A DNA stretch of 9,041 bases, taken from assembly GCA_963631415.1 (NCBI GenBank), contig CAVGQS010000104.1:1-9041 (forward strand). The letters run 5' to 3'. A model generated the notes under the pieces. The model saw only the letters and a list, made by a program, of their open reading frames with translations. It was not told the origin of the DNA and ran no database searches. Shown here piece by piece: positions 6,428-9,041 of this stretch. The first letter of the stretch is position 1. Each line of letters begins with the position of its first letter. Position numbers and translations under genes: made by a program. Source of the DNA: UBA6382 sp963631415 (GTDB lineage Bacteria; Bacteroidota; Bacteroidia; Bacteroidales; Bacteroidaceae).

Positions 6428-8911
6428 ATGATATTGATTAACAGAAGACTTTTGCTGCTGGCAATGGCCTGCATCGGGCTGCAGTTTGGAGCCGCAGCGA
6501 ATATTCACAGCCAGGCAGGCAAAATCCACGGTTCGGCTGCCAGCGGCCATGACGGCAGCAACGCCAGCGGACAGACCACCGCCCTTGCTCCCCAGATTAT
6601 GAACCACGTAGACAAGCGCCTGTCGAGCACCATCTGGAAGTCCTATTGGATAGGTGTGCCAAACGAGAACCCGCGCGAGTATGGCGTGCGCCTGTTCCGC
6701 AAGAAGATAGCGCTGGCTGCGCAAGACCTCAACGAGCCGTTTGTGGTGCACGTGTCTGCCGACGAGCGCTACAAACTGTACGTTAACGGCAGGGAGGTAA
6801 GCGACGGTCCCGCCCGCGGCGACCAGTTCAACTGGAAATTTGAAACGATAGACCTGCGCCCCTACCTGCACGAGGGCGACAACGTGCTCTGCGCCACGGT
6901 GTGGTTCTTCGGCACCTCGCGCCCCGTGGCGCAGATGACCTACGGCGAGTGCGGCTTCCTGATTCAGGGCGACACGCCGCGTGAGGACGTGGTCAACACC
7001 GACGGCAGCTGGCGCTGCATGACCAATCCTGCGTATTCTATCTGCCGGGCGGGCAAGACGAGAGGGTACTTCTGCGTGGGCCCCAACGAGCAGGTCGACA
7101 TGGCCAAGTTTCCCCACGGCTGGCTCAGCGCCGACTTCGACGACTCGGGCTGGAAACGCGCCTACGGACAGTTTCGCGCTGCCATGAGGGGATACCCTGA
7201 CTACGGCTTCCGCCTGCTGACGCCGCGCACCATTCCGCAGATGGAGAAGACTCCCTGCCAGCCCATGGTGGTGCGCCAGCTCCAGACGACCGGCGACACG
7301 ACAAACTACCCGTTGAAATCGGCAAAAATCTTTAGCGGCACCTCTGTGGCAGCCAACAGCCGCACCGCCATATTGCTCGACCAGCAAGAACTCGTCACCG
7401 GCTACCTCAACCTCTCGCTCTCGGGCGGCAAGGGCAGCACTGTGACCGTTGGCTATGCCGAGACACTCTTCGACAAACAAGCTGACGGAAGCCTCCTGCC
7501 GCTCAGCAACCGCAACGAGGTCGAGGGCAAGGTTTTCTTGGGCTGCAAAGACCGCATTCTCTGCGATGGAACCGCCGATTTCTGCTTCACGCCCCTGTGG
7601 TGGCGCACCTGGCGCTACGTGCTGCTCGAGATAGAGACTAAAGACGAGCCGCTCACCATAAACAGTATATGTGGAGTAACCTCCATGTACCCCTTCGAGA
7701 GAGTCAGCACCCTCGCTGCCGACGAAGATCCCCAGCTGGCGCAGATGCTCGACGTGGGGTGGCGCACCGCACGCCTCTGCGCCAACGAGACCTACATGGA
7801 CTGCCCCTACTACGAGCAGCTGCAATACTTTGGCGACACGCGCATACAAGCCATGGTCACCATGTTCAGCACCCGCGATTCGCTCATGCTGCGCCAGGCA
7901 CTGGAGACCGGCCAGCAGTCGATGGTGGCGGAGGGACTCACCCGCAGCCGCTACCCGTCGTCGTTCATGCAAATCATTTCGAGCTACTCCCTGTCGTGGA
8001 GCGGCATGGTCTACGACTACTGGATGCACCGCGACGACCCTGCCGAGGTGAAGCGCATGCTGCCCTCCATAAGGCGAGTGCTGGCGTGGTACGAGCAGTT
8101 CCTGCGCCCCGACGGCAGCCTGGACAAGATACCGTTCTGGTTCTTCTGCGACTGGGCAGCCGGCTTCGACTATGGCGTGCCGCCGCGCCGCGCCGACGGC
8201 TACTCCGCCTATCAGGACCTCGCGCTGCTCATGGCCCTCGACGAGGCTGCAGCCATGGAGCACGCTCTGGGCATCGAGGGCATGGCGCTCCACTACGAGT
8301 CGCTCGCCAAGAGCATTCGCGCCCATTTCATCGAACATTATTGGGACGAGAGCCGCCAGCTTTTTGCCGACACCAAGGACAAGAACAGCTTCTCGCAACA
8401 CACCAATATCATGGCGGTAATATGCGGAATACTGCCGCAAGGACAGAACACCGAACTCTGCCGCAAGATACTTGAGGACAAGTCGCTCACGCAGGCCACC
8501 ATCTACTTCCGCTACTACCTCTTCGCCGCCATGAAGAAAGCCGGGCTGGCCGACAAATTCCTCGATGAACTCGGCATTTGGCGCCAGCAGCTCAGCGAGG
8601 GCATGACCACCTGGGCAGAGACTCCGGCGCCCACCCGCTCCGACTGCCACGCCTGGGGAGCGAGCCCCAACGTGGAGCTGTTCCGCTGCGTGCTGGGCAT
8701 CAGCAGCGAGGCCCCCGGCTTCAGCAAGGTGCGCATTGCGCCCGCCCTCGGCAAACTCAAGCGCATCAGCGGCACGATGCCTCACCCCAAGGGCACCATC
8801 AGCGTGTCGCTCGAGGTGCTGCCCTCCGGCAAACTGCGCAAGCAGATTTCCGTGCCGCAAGGCGTGGAGTGCGAGTTCGTTTGGCAAGGCAAGACAGAAA
8901 ACATACCTTGA
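6428..8911 (+). CDS. Exported GH78-family alpha-L-rhamnosidase-like enzyme
   Basis: The 827-residue protein probably removes terminal alpha-L-rhamnose from glycans in the periplasm or at the cell surface. Residues 1-24 form a signal peptide (INRR, hydrophobic LLLLAMACIGLQFG, cleavage likely after AAA). Then follow a Bac_rhamnosid_N-like beta domain (about 70-230, with KLYVNGREVSDGPARGD), a concanavalin-like domain (about 293-400), the (alpha/alpha)6 catalytic domain (about 425-750) and a C-terminal beta domain with the family motif APGFSKVRIAP. D458, E463 and D470 in DCPYYEQLQYFGD have the same spacing as the D567/E572/D579 set of Bacillus RhaB. E731 in TTWAETPAP fits the general base. The start ATG 6428 is followed directly by the signal peptide; a six-codon ORF at 6421-6441 overlaps it. 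No SusC/SusD genes are in view. The motif differs from the classic DCPQRDERLGWTGD, so the exact sugar specificity is open. Confidence 0.85.
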   Translation: MILINRRLLLLAMACIGLQFGAAANIHSQAGKIHGSAASGHDGSNASGQTTALAPQIMNHVDKRLSSTIWKSYWIGVPNENPREYGVRLFRKKIALAAQDLNEPFVVHVSADERYKLYVNGREVSDGPARGDQFNWKFETIDLRPYLHEGDNVLCATVWFFGTSRPVAQMTYGECGFLIQGDTPREDVVNTDGSWRCMTNPAYSICRAGKTRGYFCVGPNEQVDMAKFPHGWLSADFDDSGWKRAYGQFRAAMRGYPDYGFRLLTPRTIPQMEKTPCQPMVVRQLQTTGDTTNYPLKSAKIFSGTSVAANSRTAILLDQQELVTGYLNLSLSGGKGSTVTVGYAETLFDKQADGSLLPLSNRNEVEGKVFLGCKDRILCDGTADFCFTPLWWRTWRYVLLEIETKDEPLTINSICGVTSMYPFERVSTLAADEDPQLAQMLDVGWRTARLCANETYMDCPYYEQLQYFGDTRIQAMVTMFSTRDSLMLRQALETGQQSMVAEGLTRSRYPSSFMQIISSYSLSWSGMVYDYWMHRDDPAEVKRMLPSIRRVLAWYEQFLRPDGSLDKIPFWFFCDWAAGFDYGVPPRRADGYSAYQDLALLMALDEAAAMEHALGIEGMALHYESLAKSIRAHFIEHYWDESRQLFADTKDKNSFSQHTNIMAVICGILPQGQNTELCRKILEDKSLTQATIYFRYYLFAAMKKAGLADKFLDELGIWRQQLSEGMTTWAETPAPTRSDCHAWGASPNVELFRCVLGISSEAPGFSKVRIAPALGKLKRISGTMPHPKGTISVSLEVLPSGKLRKQISVPQGVECEFVWQGKTENIP

Positions 8912-8949
8912 ACCTCCAACCCTCCAAAAAGTCCTTTTCGTGAAAATCC

Positions 8950-8974
8950 GCGCAATTAGTGTGCGCCTCATTTT
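8950..8974 (+). terminator. Weak terminator-like hairpin after the rhamnosidase gene
   Basis: GCGCA (8950-8954) pairs with TGCGC (8962-8966) across seven bases, then CTCA and four T follow. The stem is only 5 bp and the T-run is short and belongs to the dispersed repeat, so termination here is uncertain. Confidence 0.3.
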
Positions 8975-9041
8975 CAGCGCGTTACGTCTGGCGCGCACTT
9001 GGGAATTTTTAAGTAGTACTTTAGCGATTGAAAAGTAGGAC
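8971..9041 (-). repeat. 71-bp dispersed repeat, copy 2 (inverted relative to copy 1)
   Basis: The reverse complement matches 74-144 at 60 of 71 positions without gaps. It starts 59 nt after the rhamnosidase stop codon. In the direction of that gene it opens with TTTTCAGCGCGTTACG and ends CGATTGAAAAGTAGGAC, the same order as copy 1 downstream of the ATPase gene. It runs to the window edge, so its full length is unknown. Confidence 0.8.

Noticed and set aside
6428..6472. Lipoprotein signal in the rhamnosidase (Cys15 after LAMA)
   Set aside because: The residues before Cys15 (A-M-A) do not fit a lipobox, and the hydrophobic stretch continues past it to a good AAA cleavage site.
6209..8998. Minus-strand reading frame of about 930 codons running upstream of mutA across the whole rhamnosidase gene
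   Set aside because: It is codon-aligned and antisense to the rhamnosidase gene, so it is open only because that gene uses no TTA, CTA or TCA codons. The translation resembles no family, and the mutA promoter and start lie inside it.
74..9041. Composite transposon or integrative element bounded by terminal inverted repeats
   Set aside because: No transposase, integrase or target-site duplication is visible, and the interior is core metabolism. A dispersed intergenic repeat is the simpler reading.

Overview
The window looks like a chromosomal segment from a fermentative member of the Bacteroidales (Bacteroides/Prevotella/Muribaculaceae type). This rests on three things: Bacteroidetes-style promoters (TTTG, 19 bp, TAnnTTTG) upstream of two genes with no strong Shine-Dalgarno sequence, a cobalamin-dependent methylmalonyl-CoA mutase of the two-subunit type used to make propionate from succinate, and an exported GH78 alpha-L-rhamnosidase-like enzyme. 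The genus cannot be fixed from the window. The metabolic genes are GC-rich; the left-hand ATPase gene and the intergenic DNA are visibly more AT-rich.

Layout, left to right: (i) 1-265, non-coding, with a terminator-like hairpin and one copy of a 71-bp dispersed repeat. (ii) 266-1708, minus strand, a solitary AAA-type ATPase fused to a DUF234/PD-(D/E)xK nuclease-like domain. Its promoter is covered by three TTGCCGCAA palindromes spaced exactly 27 bp apart. (iii) 1709-2197, a structured spacer with a perfect AT palindrome, a 24-bp tandem array that reads in frame as an 8-residue peptide repeat (possible small plus-strand ORF 1985-2131), and a strong terminator for the mutase operon. (iv) 2198-6208, minus strand, mutA (small subunit) then mutB (large, B12-binding subunit), 3 nt apart and driven by a promoter at about 6256-6286. 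(v) 6209-6427, a divergent promoter region with a hairpin in the rhamnosidase leader. (vi) 6428-8911, plus strand, the secreted GH78-family enzyme. (vii) 8912-9041, a second copy of the 71-bp repeat, inverted relative to the first.

The metabolic genes fit a gut-type saccharolytic lifestyle: periplasmic release of rhamnose from plant or host glycans, and conversion of succinyl-CoA to methylmalonyl-CoA on the way to propionate. They are divergently transcribed and nothing shows that they are co-regulated. The ATPase-nuclease gene looks like an independent accessory insertion.

The least explained signals are the codon-aligned octapeptide array, the 27-bp-phased palindromes on the ATPase promoter, and the 71-bp inverted repeat pair, which lies in the same orientation downstream of two unrelated genes. 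No complete new multi-gene system is evident.
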